Positions 15,142 to 23,561 of a stretch of DNA of 64,000 nucleotides are shown piece after piece. The notes under the pieces were generated by a model. That model did no database searches. It had not been told where the DNA came from and saw nothing but the letters and a program-made list of their open reading frames with translations. Each line of letters starts with the position of its first letter. Position 1 is the first letter of the stretch. The DNA comes from Streptomyces sp. NBC_00154. Lineage in GTDB: Bacteria; Actinomycetota; Actinomycetes; Streptomycetales; Streptomycetaceae. The stretch is taken from the NCBI RefSeq assembly GCF_026342835.1, contig NZ_JAPEMI010000003.1, forward strand, positions 248,001 through 312,000, written 5' to 3'. Both the position numbers and the translations under genes were made by a program.

Positions 15142-16485
15142 GGTTCTGGCTCGCTTTCCGTGGCGCGTGCACGGTGAGTGATATCCGCTGGGAGACCAGC
15201 GGGACCGAAATGGGTCTCAGGTGCAGACGATGGGGCAGCCACGCCGGATCGAGTGCTGGGCAGCGCGCAGGAACAGTGCGACGTAGAAGGCTGTGTCCAG
15301 GTCCATGACCCACAGTCCTGTTCGAGTAGTGGCCAGTTCCTTTGCTTGGTCCCTGAACCACATGCTCAGGTCGAGGTTGTCGCATGTCGCCGGGGTTTCG
15401 GGCTGCCGGTCATGTGGAGCTGACGCCCGATGGAGCGGCGACTGTGGCCGGCTTCCAGCAGCGCGTGGACGGTGGCATGCCTGGCGCGGATGCGGTTGGC
15501 GAACCGGTCGCTCCGCCATGGAGAGTCCGCTTTCTCTTCGGGCGGCATCGGTTCCTCAGCCTTCTCCTCCCGATCGGGGACCAGGACGCGCAAGCACTGG
15601 CAGTGGCGGGCGACAGCCCGCTCAGCGGCCTCGCCAAGGTTGTTCCACAAATGCCACCTGTCTGCGACCTGGACAGCCTGGGGCGCCCCGGCCGAGGCGC
15701 CCTCCGCGAAGAACGGCGCGCGGTCACGGCAGACGACCTCGATCCCAGGTCGCTTCGCCAACCATGCAGCCAGGCTGGACGCCTGCCGGTCAGGCAACAA
15801 ATCCACCGGTCGACGGGTCTCCACATCGACCAGCACCGTGCCGTAGACCCGTCCTTTGCGTGTGGCGTACTCATCGACACCGACCACCCTCGGGGCGTGG
15901 ACTTCCGGTTCGGGCAAGGCGTCGAGCAGCCGCAACACCGCGCTGCGACTGATGGACACCCCGAAGACCCGTGCCATCCGGGCACCAGCCCGGCCGGCGA
16001 GGGCGAGACCGACTGCGGCGAGAGCCGAACGCAACCGCTCGGTCCACCTGCTGTACCTCCGGGTCAGTCCCGGCATCTGTTCGGCAAACGTCCGCCGTTC
16101 GCACGAAGGCTGCGGACAGAAGAACCGTCGGACTCGTAGATGGAGAACCACCTGACGTCCCCCACTCGGCACGTCTGCAGGAAACCGCAGGTAGGAGCTA
16201 TGCACCCGACTGGACTCGCTCCCACAATCCGGGCACGCCGCCCCGGCCGCCGTACTGCAGGCCTCAATACGTATTGCGTCGTCGCTTACGTCCAGCGACA
16301 GCACCGACACGTCCGTGATGGACGGTAACAACAGCACCTCCAGACGGGGCAACGTCTCTTCCATGGCGTCGCACTGTCGACCACACCAAGATCGGCCTTG
16401 GTCATTTTCAGGCAACTTCCCGGCGCCCGATCTGAGCGTCAGCCGTTACTCAGCGTGCGCGCATCACGGAAAGCGAGCCAGAACC
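15142..16485. mobile_element. ISL3-family insertion sequence, internally reduced
   Basis: Perfect 21-bp inverted repeats (GGTTCTGGCTCGCTTTCCGT plus one more base) lie at 15142-15162 and 16465-16485. The flanking 8-mers are gcaggagt on the left and gcagtagt on the right, 7 of 8 identical, as expected for an ISL3 target duplication with one later change. At 1,344 bp the element is shorter than full ISL3 elements and its transposase lacks the C-terminal half. Right behind the target duplication, at 16495-16515, is another 21-bp end of a related element (16 of 21 identical, opposite orientation to the adjacent end). Confidence 0.85.
15366..16364 (-). pseudogene. ISL3-family transposase, C-terminally truncated
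   Basis: From ATG 16364 (EETLPRLEVLLLPSI) the protein shows the zinc-finger part ACPDCGSESSRVHSSYLR with CPQPSCERRTFAE, the HTH and the start of the DDE domain VVGVDEYATRKGRVYGTVLV (first Asp), then ADRWHLWNNLGEAAERAV (second Asp). The frame ends at 15366 after GRQLHMTG. Full ISL3 transposases have about 200 more residues including the catalytic Glu region, which is absent. A shifted frame down to 15217 (DLSMWFRDQAKELATTRTG, VMDLDTAFYVALFLR) is coding-like but not recognised as transposase. The element cannot be autonomous. Confidence 0.8.
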
Positions 16486-16493
16486 GCAGTAGT

Positions 16494-16515
16494 GGGTTCT
16501 GGCACACATTCCGTG
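16494..16515 (+). repeat. Solo end of a second ISL3-like element
   Basis: The segment begins with GGTTCTGGC at 16495 and ends with TTCCGTG at 16515. It matches the 21-bp ISL3 terminal repeat at 16 positions, with the five mismatches in the centre. No transposase belongs to it, and the ordinary gene at 16575 follows. Confidence 0.55.
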
Positions 16516-16574
16516 AACGATCTTCCGGTCCGTCTCTCTGGTGGTGCCGCTTCCTGGTATCAGATGATTGGGCT

Positions 16575-16982
16575 ATGTCTCATGCCGTGCACATCCACTA
16601 CACGCACCTGCTGCGGAAGAGCCCGCTCGATCTGTGGGTACGGCTGCGGAACCTGCTCAAGGAACAGTCGATCGACCCGGCGAACTCCGTGCTCGTCGAT
16701 CTCTTCCCTGACGGCGGAGACCACGAGTTTGGGCAGATCATCTCGGAGGAAGGCCGGGTCTATCGCTTCGACCTCATGTATGACCGCGATCGGCCTGGGG
16801 GTGTCCGGAGAGCGACCCTGCGTCATTGGACCGACATCACCGACACCTGGCAAACCGAGCCTCTCCAGCGGCAGACCGCAGATGCTGTTGTCTCGATACC
16901 GCCCGCACGGCGGACAGAGCTTCCTCAGGTGGAAGCTGAGGTGGCATCGCTCTCGGCTGGCCCTCGTCGCTCACCAGAATGA
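16575..16982 (+). CDS. Hypothetical protein, 135 residues, possibly cut at the 3' end
   Basis: From ATG 16575 the protein reads SHAVHIHYTHLLRKSPLDLW, LLKEQSIDPANSVLVDLFPD and HEFGQIISEEGRVYRFDLMY, an alpha/beta pattern of the immunity-like small proteins in this window. The last 25 residues (PPARRTELPQVEAEVASLSA) look different, and the adjoining sequence belongs to an IS3 remnant, so the gene may have lost its original end. No family was recognised. Confidence 0.5.
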   Translation: MSHAVHIHYTHLLRKSPLDLWVRLRNLLKEQSIDPANSVLVDLFPDGGDHEFGQIISEEGRVYRFDLMYDRDRPGGVRRATLRHWTDITDTWQTEPLQRQTADAVVSIPPARRTELPQVEAEVASLSAGPRRSPE

Positions 16983-16984
16983 GC

Positions 16985-17263
16985 CAGCATGCTCATCGGG
17001 CGGCGGTGAGAAGTACCCGTTTGCGGAGGAGTGGGAGTTTGGCGCGCCCGAACATCTGGAGGTGCATCGGGAGGCGATGTGCAACACGGTGATCTCGTGC
17101 GCCAGGGCGTCGTCGGCGGCCCGGCGGCCCGGCGGGCGGTGCGGGCCTGCTCACCGGCCAACCAGGCGTAGAAAGAGGACCGGGCCACCTTCAGCAGCCG
17201 GCACAACAGAGCGACTCCGTGGGTGGTCTTCTCCGCCTCGATGAACGCGTACACCTCGCTCAT
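16985..17263 (-). pseudogene. IS3-family OrfB, N-terminal remnant
   Basis: The frame starting at 17263 reads VYAFIEAEKTTHGVALLCRL, KVARSSFYAWLAGE and QARTARRAA, the N-terminal HTH-like segment of IS3 OrfB transposases (HTH_21 type). A frameshift follows, after which ADDALAHEITVLH and SRCTSRCSGAPN continue before similarity ends near 17050. The entire rve/DDE catalytic core is missing. It lies directly behind orfA, overlapping it by 4 bases as in complete IS3 elements. Confidence 0.7.
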
Positions 17264-17565
17264 CGATCGCTCTCCTTCGCGAAGAAGACCGCCGCTTTTC
17301 GCAGTACCTCGATCGTCTCGGCCTGCTCACGGTTCTGCCGCCGCAGCCGACGCAGCTCTTCGCGTTCGGCCGTCGTCAGCTCGCCCGGCGCCTCCCGTCC
17401 GCGGTCGATCGTGTCCTGCTTGACCCAGTTCCGCAGTCCCTCGGCGCTGACCCCGATGTCCCGGGCCACCTCGGTGACGGTCTTGCCGGAGGAGCGCACG
17501 AGCGCGACCGCGTCGCGCTTGAACTCCTCCGAATACCGCCTGCTGCGGTTGCTCTTGCTTCCCAC
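17260..17565 (-). CDS. IS3-family OrfA (transposase HTH subunit)
   Basis: The 101-residue protein has an HTH_Tnp_1 domain (YSEEFKRDAVALVRSSGKTV, TEVARDIGVSAEGLRNWV) and a C-terminal leucine-zipper-like helix (TTAEREELRRLRRQNREQ, IEVLRKAAVFFAKES). This is an intact OrfA of the IS407/IS51-like branch of IS3. In a full element OrfA and OrfB are joined by -1 frameshifting; here OrfB is cut, so OrfA can at most bind the ends. The left end of the element is near 17610, where the minus strand begins TGTTGGACACCTGGAGACTG. Confidence 0.8.
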   Translation of the reverse strand: MGSKSNRSRRYSEEFKRDAVALVRSSGKTVTEVARDIGVSAEGLRNWVKQDTIDRGREAPGELTTAEREELRRLRRQNREQAETIEVLRKAAVFFAKESDR

Positions 17566-17624
17566 CTGGCACTACTTCCTCTGGAACCTCACGTCCCAGT
17601 CTCCAGGTGTCCAACATCAAGGGG

Positions 17625-17830
17625 AAGCTTCATCCGACGCCTGATGCTGATCCTGGACACCTGTTATTCCGGGCAGGGCAGCAACGAACTCGCTGCCAAG
17701 GCACTGGAGCGGATCAGCACACAATGGGGTCAAGCAACCGGATCTGGCCTGGTCATCGTCTCATCCGCCCAGCCCCATCAGCAGGCGCAGGCCGACCTGT
17801 TCCCGCAGTTGCTGGAGCAAGTAGTGGCCT
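17625..17830 (+). pseudogene. Caspase-like (peptidase C14) protein fragment with catalytic Cys
   Basis: Directly behind the IS3 left end one frame reads LMLILDTCYSGQGSNELAAK, ALERISTQWGQATGSGLVIV and SSAQPHQQAQ. This is the C-terminal half of a caspase p20 domain: DTCYSG holds the catalytic Cys, and the hydrophobic strand GLVIVSSA follows. The His-bearing half (normally 50-60 residues upstream) has been removed by the IS3 insertion. Bacterial caspase-like proteins are often effector proteases of defence or signalling systems, but this copy is inactive. Confidence 0.7.
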
Positions 17831-17849
17831 CGGCGGGATCCCGCGGCGT

Positions 17850-18450
17850 GGTGGAGCAGCCCCGTCCCGCGCCACTTCGGCACGGCCGACGTGGGCGGAT
17901 CGCGCGTGCCGGGATGGCCCAGGCGGCGGCGTTGTACGGGCTGCTCCTGCTGCTCACGCGGGCCGGTGGCTGTCTCCTAAGCGGTGAACCACGCCCGGTT
18001 GTCGGGCTGGGGCGGTGGGGACGACGATCGCCGTGCTCGCCGGTTACACCGCCGTACGCTGGATCGTTCCCGTCACCCTCGCCCGGCCGCTGGCGGCGGG
18101 CATCAGACCCGGCCGGTACCCTCCGTTGGCAGCGACCTATCTGCGTCTGTGGGCGCTGGACGTGCTGGTGCTCAGTATGAGTCCCCTGCCATGGGCCCCT
18201 ATCTGTGGCTCCTGGGCGCGCGCGTCGGCCCTGGCACCACCATCGCCACCAGTTTCGTCGGTCTGCCCACGCTGCTGCGCGTTGACCGCGACGCCGCGAT
18301 CGGCTACGGCGCCACGCTGCGTCCCTGCCAGGTTGCCGACGGATGGGTAACGGTCGCCCCGATCACCATCGGCGAACGGGCGTACGTCGGTGCCAACGCG
18401 GTCTGTGAACCCGGCGCGTGCCCGGATCCAGGGCCCGGCCCTTGGACGGC
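17850..18450 (+). pseudogene. Pls-type synthetase C-terminal membrane domain, frameshifted remnant
   Basis: Three frames have to be joined: membrane-helix text (AQAAALYGLLLLLTRAGG), then IAVLAGYTAVRWIVPVTLAR with YPPLAATYLRLWALDVLVLS, then GPYLWLLGARVGPGTTIATS, LLRVDRDAAIGYGATLRPCQ and VGANAVCEPG. The last part, with its L-G-A-R-V-G and G-Y-G-A hexapeptide-like repeats, is the tandem domain found at the C-terminus of stand-alone synthetases such as epsilon-poly-lysine synthetase (Pls/PosA). Adenylation and carrier domains are absent. It joins the caspase fragment without a gap, so it is a rearrangement scar. Confidence 0.6.
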
Positions 18451-18714
18451 GCCGGGTGCTCCCGTGGGTTTCCCGGCGCCGCCCTGTGTGACCTGCCGGT
18501 GGGTCAGTGCTGCAGCAGCCTGCGGTGGCGATGCCACCGACCGAGGCACCGGTCTCGGCGAGGTTCCCGCCCCGAACTTACGGTGATGATCCCTGTTCGT
18601 TTCATGATCGAAATGGGGAGAAGTACGAAGGGGGTTCCCTGTCCGGGAGCTTCGGCACGCCGGGAATGCACAAGCACACAAGCCCTGCTGACGGGGTGAC
18701 AGGGGACGGGGTGG

Positions 18715-18920
18715 CTGGTGGCTGGTGGCTGCAGCGCAAGGCGATCCTGCGGGACCGCGACACCTACGACTACGCCTTCACCGAATGGATCTACGGCCCG
18801 ACAGCGCCGACACCCGAGGAGGGGCCGCCGATGTTCTCGAAGATTCCGCTGGCCTCCCTCGATGTGTCCGACCTGACCGACAAGGCAGAGGTCTCCTCGG
18901 AGCTGGCGAGTGCCCGCTAG
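18715..18920 (+). pseudogene. Hypothetical C-terminal fragment
   Basis: A plus-strand frame ending at 18920 reads WWLQRKAILRDRDTYDYAFT, EWIYGPTAPTPEEGPPMFSK and ASLDVSDLTDKAEVSSELAS. Composition is natural, but no family was recognised. The frame further upstream (from 18507) is low-complexity, so the 5' end is probably lost or lies at an unrecognised start. Confidence 0.4.
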
Positions 18921-19037
18921 GTGTTCTGTCCATGGAGGTTGGTGACGGGGTTCACGGTTGAGTGATCTTGAAATGGGTGAGGGCCTTCTGGCCTGGTGTG
19001 GATTGCGACATCTGCACCGGCGACCGGAAAGGCCCTC

Positions 19038-19094
19038 GTGCCGCACCGTAATGCACCCCTGACCGAGACCGGTCGTCTGCGTCTGGCCCGTTGA
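19038..19094 (+). pseudogene. IS481-family transposase, first 18 codons only
   Basis: GTG 19038 begins PHRNAPLTETGRLRLAR, the normal N-terminus of a Streptomyces IS481-type transposase, preceded by the usual left-end sequence of that element (from about 18955). A TGA follows because the sequence changes at about 19090 to unrelated DNA. The rest of the IS is missing. Confidence 0.7.
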
Positions 19095-19203
19095 AATCTG
19101 GCGCTAAGCCCTTCGCGCGCCTGAGAGCGCTTTGACCTGGGGTTCGGTGGAGGCAGAGCCTTCGGCAGTCGTGTTGATCCCTGACTGTCTGGAGGTCCGG
19201 AGA

Positions 19204-19740
19204 GTGCCGGTCGAGTTTCTGACGGATGAGCAGGCCGCGAAGTACGCGGCGTACGACGGGGCGCCGTCGCGTACGGAGTTGGAGCGGTTCTTCTTCCTGG
19301 ACGATGCGGACCGGGAGCTGATCGAGTCCAAAGGGCGGTCGCACAACCGGCTCGGCTTCGCGGCCCAGCTCACCACCGTGCGGTATCTCGGGGTGTTCCT
19401 GGACGACCCGACCGACGTGCCGGCCGAAGTCGTCGACTACCTCGCCCAGCAGCTCGGCATCACAGACGCGTCGGTGCTGAAGGCGTACGGCGAGCGGGAG
19501 AAGACCCGGTTCGAGCACATGTGGGAGCTGCGGAAACTCCTGGAGTACACGGAGTTCGCTGACGCGGAGGCGGAGCTGCGGGGGTGGGTGGACGCGCGGG
19601 CTTGGACGACCGGGGAGGGGCCGAAGGCGCTGTTCGACGCGGCGACGGGGTGGCTGCGCGAGCGGCGGGTGCTGCTGCCCGGCGTGACGACGTTGGCCCG
19701 GCTGGTCGCCTCCGTACGGGAGACGAGCTCAGAACCGGCG
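19204..19740 (+). pseudogene. Tn3-family transposase, N-terminal part
   Basis: From GTG 19204 the frame reads PVEFLTDEQAAKYAAYDG, ELERFFFLDDADRELIESKG, HNRLGFAAQLTTVRYLGVFL and HMWELRKLLEYTEFADAEAE up to about residue 175 (LPGVTTLARLVASVRE). This is the DUF4158 domain, the DNA-binding N-terminus of Tn3 transposases (TnpA, normally about 1,000 residues). The similarity stops at about 19728, where an integrase fragment is joined. The C-terminal part of a Tn3 transposase lies 1.1 kb further on at 20883-21587. Confidence 0.8.
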
Positions 19741-20084
19741 CGCTGCCGGACACCTCGATTGACTGGCTCAAGACGAACTTCTTCAAGACCGAGCTCGAAC
19801 TCGGCCGGTGCCTGCGCCTGCCCGCTGAGGGGCCGTGCGAATGCGACCTCTACCTGACCTGCGCCAAGTTCGTCACGACACCCGACTACGCGCCACGGCT
19901 CCGGACGCGCCGCCGAGTCGAGCAGACCCTCGCTCTGGACGCAGCAGAGCGCGGCTGGGACCGCGAGGTCGAACGGCACCGCTGCACCAGCCTGCGCGTC
20001 GAGAAGCTGCTGGCCGACCTCAACGAACCACTTGACGGCCCCAACGAATCACCGGAGGTCGATCGACTTGAGCTCTCGTCGTAA
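19741..20084 (+). pseudogene. Site-specific integrase, C-terminal fragment
   Basis: In the +1 frame after the Tn3 break come ALPDTSIDWLKTNFFKTELE, GRCLRLPAEGPCECDLYLTC, AKFVTTPDYAPRLRTRRRVE and HRCTSLRVEKLLADLNEPLD. The Cys-rich block C-E-C-D-L-x-L-x-C-A-K-F followed by charged helices is the C-terminal extension of a group of transposon-borne tyrosine recombinases in Streptomyces. The catalytic R-H-R-Y domain is missing. The fragment ends shortly before the opposite-strand gene at 20122. Confidence 0.6.
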
Positions 20085-20121
20085 GCCCCAGCAGCTCCGG
20101 GACACCGGCCGTCGACGCCGC

Positions 20122-20793
20122 TCAGGCGGTCGGATAACCGATTTGGGCGATGTCCTCTGCCAGACCGCTGAGCGTCGCCTTCGGATTCAATGCCGAGACA
20201 CCCTGCTGGGTCAGCGGCTTGAGGTCCCAGATGTCCTGGACCGCCGAAAGGTCCAGCGTGACCTCGTAGTAATCCTCGGCGAAGGTCTGGTACGCCTCCG
20301 CCGAGCCCCCGACGAGGACATCAAACAGCCACTCCGCGCCGTCGGCGTCGTCCATCTCCTCATCCGGGACATGGACGTTGCCGCACTTCCACTGGGAGTC
20401 GGAATGTTCGCGCCACAAGCAGACGGTGGCTCGCGGGAGTCCGTTGTGGTCGGCGAAGGCGGGTTCCTCCACATAAGAGCGGAAGACCTCCGGGACCGAG
20501 TCGAAAAGCCCAGGCCACGGTGCCGGAGGCGAGAGGTGAGACGGGGTCATCGGCGACTCGTGGTTGCATGCCTGGGCGTACGCACCGGCGGCGGCGAACA
20601 CGATGGCGTAGTCGTTGCCGCTGCCGTCCCGCATCGAAGCCATCTCCTCCCCCTGCGACCAACGGGAATCGAACGAGAAGTACCTGAAGTCCCACTCTGG
20701 GCACAGAACGGCGTCCAACATCGCCAGGGCCTTGGAGTGATCGCGGACAGCCGCGATACCAGGCAACTTCTTGATCACTTCATAGACCGACAT
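20122..20793 (-). CDS. Hypothetical protein, 223 residues, inside the split Tn3 transposase
   Basis: The chosen start is ATG 20793 (SVYEVIKKLPGIAAVRDHSK). A longer frame to 20868 has no better start. The protein is soluble and acidic: LDAVLCPEWDFRYFSFDSRW, GEEMASMRDGSGNDYAIVFA, SPPAPWPGLFDSVPEVFRSY, VCLWREHSDSQWKCGNVHVP and EWLFDVLVGGSAEAYQTFAE. The pattern resembles Streptomyces hypothetical proteins near toxins or SMI1/KNR4-like immunity proteins, but I cannot assign a family. It lies between two Tn3 pieces on the other strand, so it may have been carried in by the same rearrangement. Confidence 0.6.
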   Translation of the reverse strand: MSVYEVIKKLPGIAAVRDHSKALAMLDAVLCPEWDFRYFSFDSRWSQGEEMASMRDGSGNDYAIVFAAAGAYAQACNHESPMTPSHLSPPAPWPGLFDSVPEVFRSYVEEPAFADHNGLPRATVCLWREHSDSQWKCGNVHVPDEEMDDADGAEWLFDVLVGGSAEAYQTFAEDYYEVTLDLSAVQDIWDLKPLTQQGVSALNPKATLSGLAEDIAQIGYPTA

Positions 20794-20882
20794 GGGGTCA
20801 TCCAAGCGGACCCGACTGACACCGACCGCACTGACCATGCCCTGGGCGATGCACCGAAGGAAGATCAACTTGAACTGTTCAC

Positions 20883-21587
20883 ATAAACAGCGACATCGTC
20901 TTCGGCCTGCTTACCTTGGCCGGGTTCGCGTACGCGCCGCAGCTGGCGGACCTGCCGGACCAGAAGATGTGGCGCATCGACCGCACTGTCGACTACGGCG
21001 CCTTCCAGGACGCCGCCCGCGGCCGGGTCGACCTCGCGAGGATCGAGCGCCACTGGGAGGACATCCTGCGGATCATCGGCTCCATCCACACCGGCGCCGT
21101 ACGCGCGTACGACGTCATCCGGATGCTGGCGCGCGACGGGCGCCCGACCCCGCTGGGCGACGCGATTGCCCACTACGGGCGGATCTCCAAGACCCTGCAC
21201 ATCCTGCGCCTGGCCGACGAGCCCGGCTACCGCAGGCAGATCAAAGTGCAGGCCAACCTCCAGGACGGCCGCCACGCACTCGCCCGGAAGATCTTCCACG
21301 GCAAGCAGGGGCAGCTCTACCACCGCTACCAGGACGGCATGGAAGACCAGCTCGGCGCCCTGGGCCTGGTCCTCAACGCGCTCGTGCTGTTCAACACCCG
21401 CTACATGGACGCCGCGGTCAACCAGCTGCGCGCCAACGGCTTCGACGTCCGCGACGAGGATGTGGCCCGCCTCTCCCCATTGGTGCGGCACCACATCAAC
21501 ATGCTGGGCCGCTACTCGTTCCAGCTTCCTGAGCTGCCCGGCGGGCTGCGGCCGCTGCGCGACAAGGACGCCACCGACGACGAGTAG
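20883..21587 (+). pseudogene. Tn3-family transposase, C-terminal part
   Basis: The frame is open from 20883 and reads NSDIVFGLLTLAGFAYAPQL, DQKMWRIDRTVDYGAFQDAA, RKIFHGKQGQLYHRYQDGME, GALGLVLNALVLFNTRYMDA and SPLVRHHINMLGRYSFQLPE. This is the last third of TnpA with the catalytic Glu region (the G-Q-x-E/D-Q-x-x-x-L-G-x-x-x-N segment). The middle third, with the two catalytic Asp residues, is not in the window. Together with 19204-19740 it shows a single Tn3 transposase gene that lost its centre and gained an integrase fragment and one gene. Confidence 0.8.
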
Positions 21588-21866
21588 GCCGACGGCTGCG
21601 GCCGGCGCCGTTGGGCGTTTGCCGCAGCCTCGGGCATCGCCAGACCCCGGCTCCACTCGCTACGCTGCACGTGTAAGGTGCCCCCACCCGCATCCGATCC
21701 CAGCCTTCGACAAGCCGGATCATTGCAGGTCGCGGGGCACCATTTCCAGCTGGTGACGGACAGCCACCAGCCCTGGAACTCGCGGTGAAACACCGAGGCT
21801 GGAGGTTCCGGTCGGCGGCGGAGGCCCAACACTAATGATCACCGGAGTCACCAGGGAGCCCGCAGC
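21588..21866. other. Spacer before the interrupted MFS gene
   Basis: No gene is recognised. It should hold the Tn3 end and the promoter of the MFS gene. A GGGAG ribosome binding site is present at 21854-21858, 8 bases before the ATG at 21867. I did not find a clear Tn3 38-bp inverted repeat. Confidence 0.35.
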
Positions 21867-21892
21867 ATGACCGGCACCACGGAGGCCCTTAG

Positions 21893-23561
21893 CCTTGATC
21901 CATCGAGGTGGTTTGAGAGTGGTCTTTTGATCGGTTTCGGGTCGGGTGGCCGGGTGAGGGCAGGTTGTGTCCGCTGGTCTGCCCAGCATTTCCACGGTTC
22001 GGTTCCGGTCGGGCCCTTGCGGGCGGGGCGGGCAGGGGCTGTTCGTATCAGCCGGCCGGTCCGTGGGCGGTGGAGAACAGGTGTGTCCAGGCGTGCTGCC
22101 AGGGCCAGTTGTGCGGTAGGTGCAGGGTGATGCGGCGGCCGGAGCGGGCGATCCGGGCCGGAACGTGGACCAGGTGGGTGCGGATCGTGGCGGTGGTGGC
22201 CCTGGCGTGGAAGGCGGAGGCCTGTGCGCCGGTGGCCCGCAGCAGGTTGTAGGTCATCGCCCACAGGGTGAGCCATGCGGCGTTGGCGTGGAAGTGTGCG
22301 GAGGGCAGGTGGGCCAGGGCAGAGGCTTTGCTGTCGGCGATGACCTGCTCGATGACCGCGTGGTGACGGTGTTCGCGTTCGGCCTGGAGGGTCTGTGCGG
22401 GCTGGTCGGTGAAGAACGGGTGGTAGCGCCAGACGGGAAACAACTCGCCCTGCTCACCCACAACGGCGGGTTTGGCCAGGTCGCGGACCCGGCGCACGAT
22501 CAGCCGCGCGGTGACCCGCTCTGCTTTTGTGCGGCTGGCGAACGCGGTGTAGGCGGGGATCTCGGCGACTTCGGCGTCCGAGATGAGTTCACCGGTTGCG
22601 GGATCGGGCACCGCGGTCGGGTACGTGATCTGCTGCCAGGCCTGGTCGGGGAGGGTGTGGATGGCCCGTTTGATGGAGGGGTTCATCCCGCAGGTGATCG
22701 AGAAGTGGGCTCCGGCCCGGCGGCAGGTGGCGATCACCCCGGCGTTGTAGAACTGCGAGTCCGCTCGCAGGATCCGGGTGCCGGTGCAGCCCGCCTCGAC
22801 GGCGGTGGCCAGCGCCTCACTGACGAATTTCGGGGCCCCACGGGAATCGGCTGCCTTGCCGCGGCGCATCCGTACTGTTGCGATCACCGGCCGGGAGGTG
22901 GGGGTGCAGATCGTGGCGAGCAGGGGGTGCAGGGTGCGGATGCCCTTGAACCGGCCGTACTCGGCGCCCTGCTTGGCCCGGCCGTAGACCCGCTTGTGGG
23001 TGGAGTCGACATCGATGAACACCATCTGATCGGCGCCGGGAAGCAGTGGGGTGTGCGCGGTCAGTTGACCGAGGAACCTGCGGTGGACGGCGTGGAGTTG
23101 GAGTGCGTGGCCGTGGGTGAACGCGCGAAGGAACGTGCCCAGCGTGGACGGCGCACGGATACCCGTGAACACGGCCCGCATCGCGCCGTGCCGCAGGATG
23201 CGGAGGTCGTCGATGCTGTCCGCGCCCGCCGCCATGCCGGCCACGATGCTGCTGACCTTCGCGTCCGCCGACGCACCCGCGCCGTTCGTCGTCCCGCTCA
23301 GCTCCACCTTCTGCGTCACCAGGCCCGACAGCCCACACCGTTCGGCCAGCCGCATCACCGGAACCAGCCCGGCAAGCGCGACCAGATTCGGGTCATCGAA
23401 CGCAGCGGAGACCGCCGCTGGAGTATGGGAAACTTGCATCTCGGAAGTGCCTTGCCGATCGTGCGTGCTGGAAGCCTCAAGAACTCCCATCATCGCAGGT
23501 CACAAGGCACTTCCTTGTTTCCCGAAGAGTCATCCACAGCCATCAGATCGGTGGATCAAGG
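21893..23561. mobile_element. IS1380-family insertion sequence, complete, 1,669 bp
   Basis: The ends are CCTTGATCCATCGA (21893-21906) and, inverted, CCTTGATCCACCGA (23561-23548), 13 of 14 identical. They are flanked by the direct repeat CTTAG at 21888-21892 and 23562-23566, which is the target duplication. The element holds one intact transposase gene on the minus strand. Intact ends, identical duplications and an intact gene indicate a recent insertion. Confidence 0.9.
22048..23439 (-). CDS. IS1380-family transposase
   Basis: The 463-residue transposase starts at ATG 23439 (QVSHTPAAVSAAFDDPNLVA). It carries the family features in order: N-terminal GLVPVMRLAERCGLSGLV, the first catalytic region ADQMVFIDVDSTHKRVYG with D-V-D, RILRADSQFYNAGVIATCRR with the second Asp, the ERVTARLIVRRVRDL region and, near the C-terminus, EREHRHHAVIEQVIADSK with the catalytic Glu, followed by HFHANAAWLTLWAMTYNLLR. 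Length and motifs are those of an intact DDE enzyme. It acts on the CCTTGATCC ends of its own element. Confidence 0.9.
   Translation of the reverse strand: MQVSHTPAAVSAAFDDPNLVALAGLVPVMRLAERCGLSGLVTQKVELSGTTNGAGASADAKVSSIVAGMAAGADSIDDLRILRHGAMRAVFTGIRAPSTLGTFLRAFTHGHALQLHAVHRRFLGQLTAHTPLLPGADQMVFIDVDSTHKRVYGRAKQGAEYGRFKGIRTLHPLLATICTPTSRPVIATVRMRRGKAADSRGAPKFVSEALATAVEAGCTGTRILRADSQFYNAGVIATCRRAGAHFSITCGMNPSIKRAIHTLPDQAWQQITYPTAVPDPATGELISDAEVAEIPAYTAFASRTKAERVTARLIVRRVRDLAKPAVVGEQGELFPVWRYHPFFTDQPAQTLQAEREHRHHAVIEQVIADSKASALAHLPSAHFHANAAWLTLWAMTYNLLRATGAQASAFHARATTATIRTHLVHVPARIARSGRRITLHLPHNWPWQHAWTHLFSTAHGPAG

Noticed and set aside
17625..18450. A biosynthetic gene cluster for poly-lysine-like peptides
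   Set aside because: Only the frameshifted C-terminal domain of a Pls-type synthetase is present; no adenylation domain or tailoring genes are nearby.
4743..18450. A functional defence island (DUF2326 ATPase, Fic-like toxin, caspase)
   Set aside because: The ATPase and caspase genes are fragments and no intact partner genes are present; only the toxin-antitoxin pair is intact.
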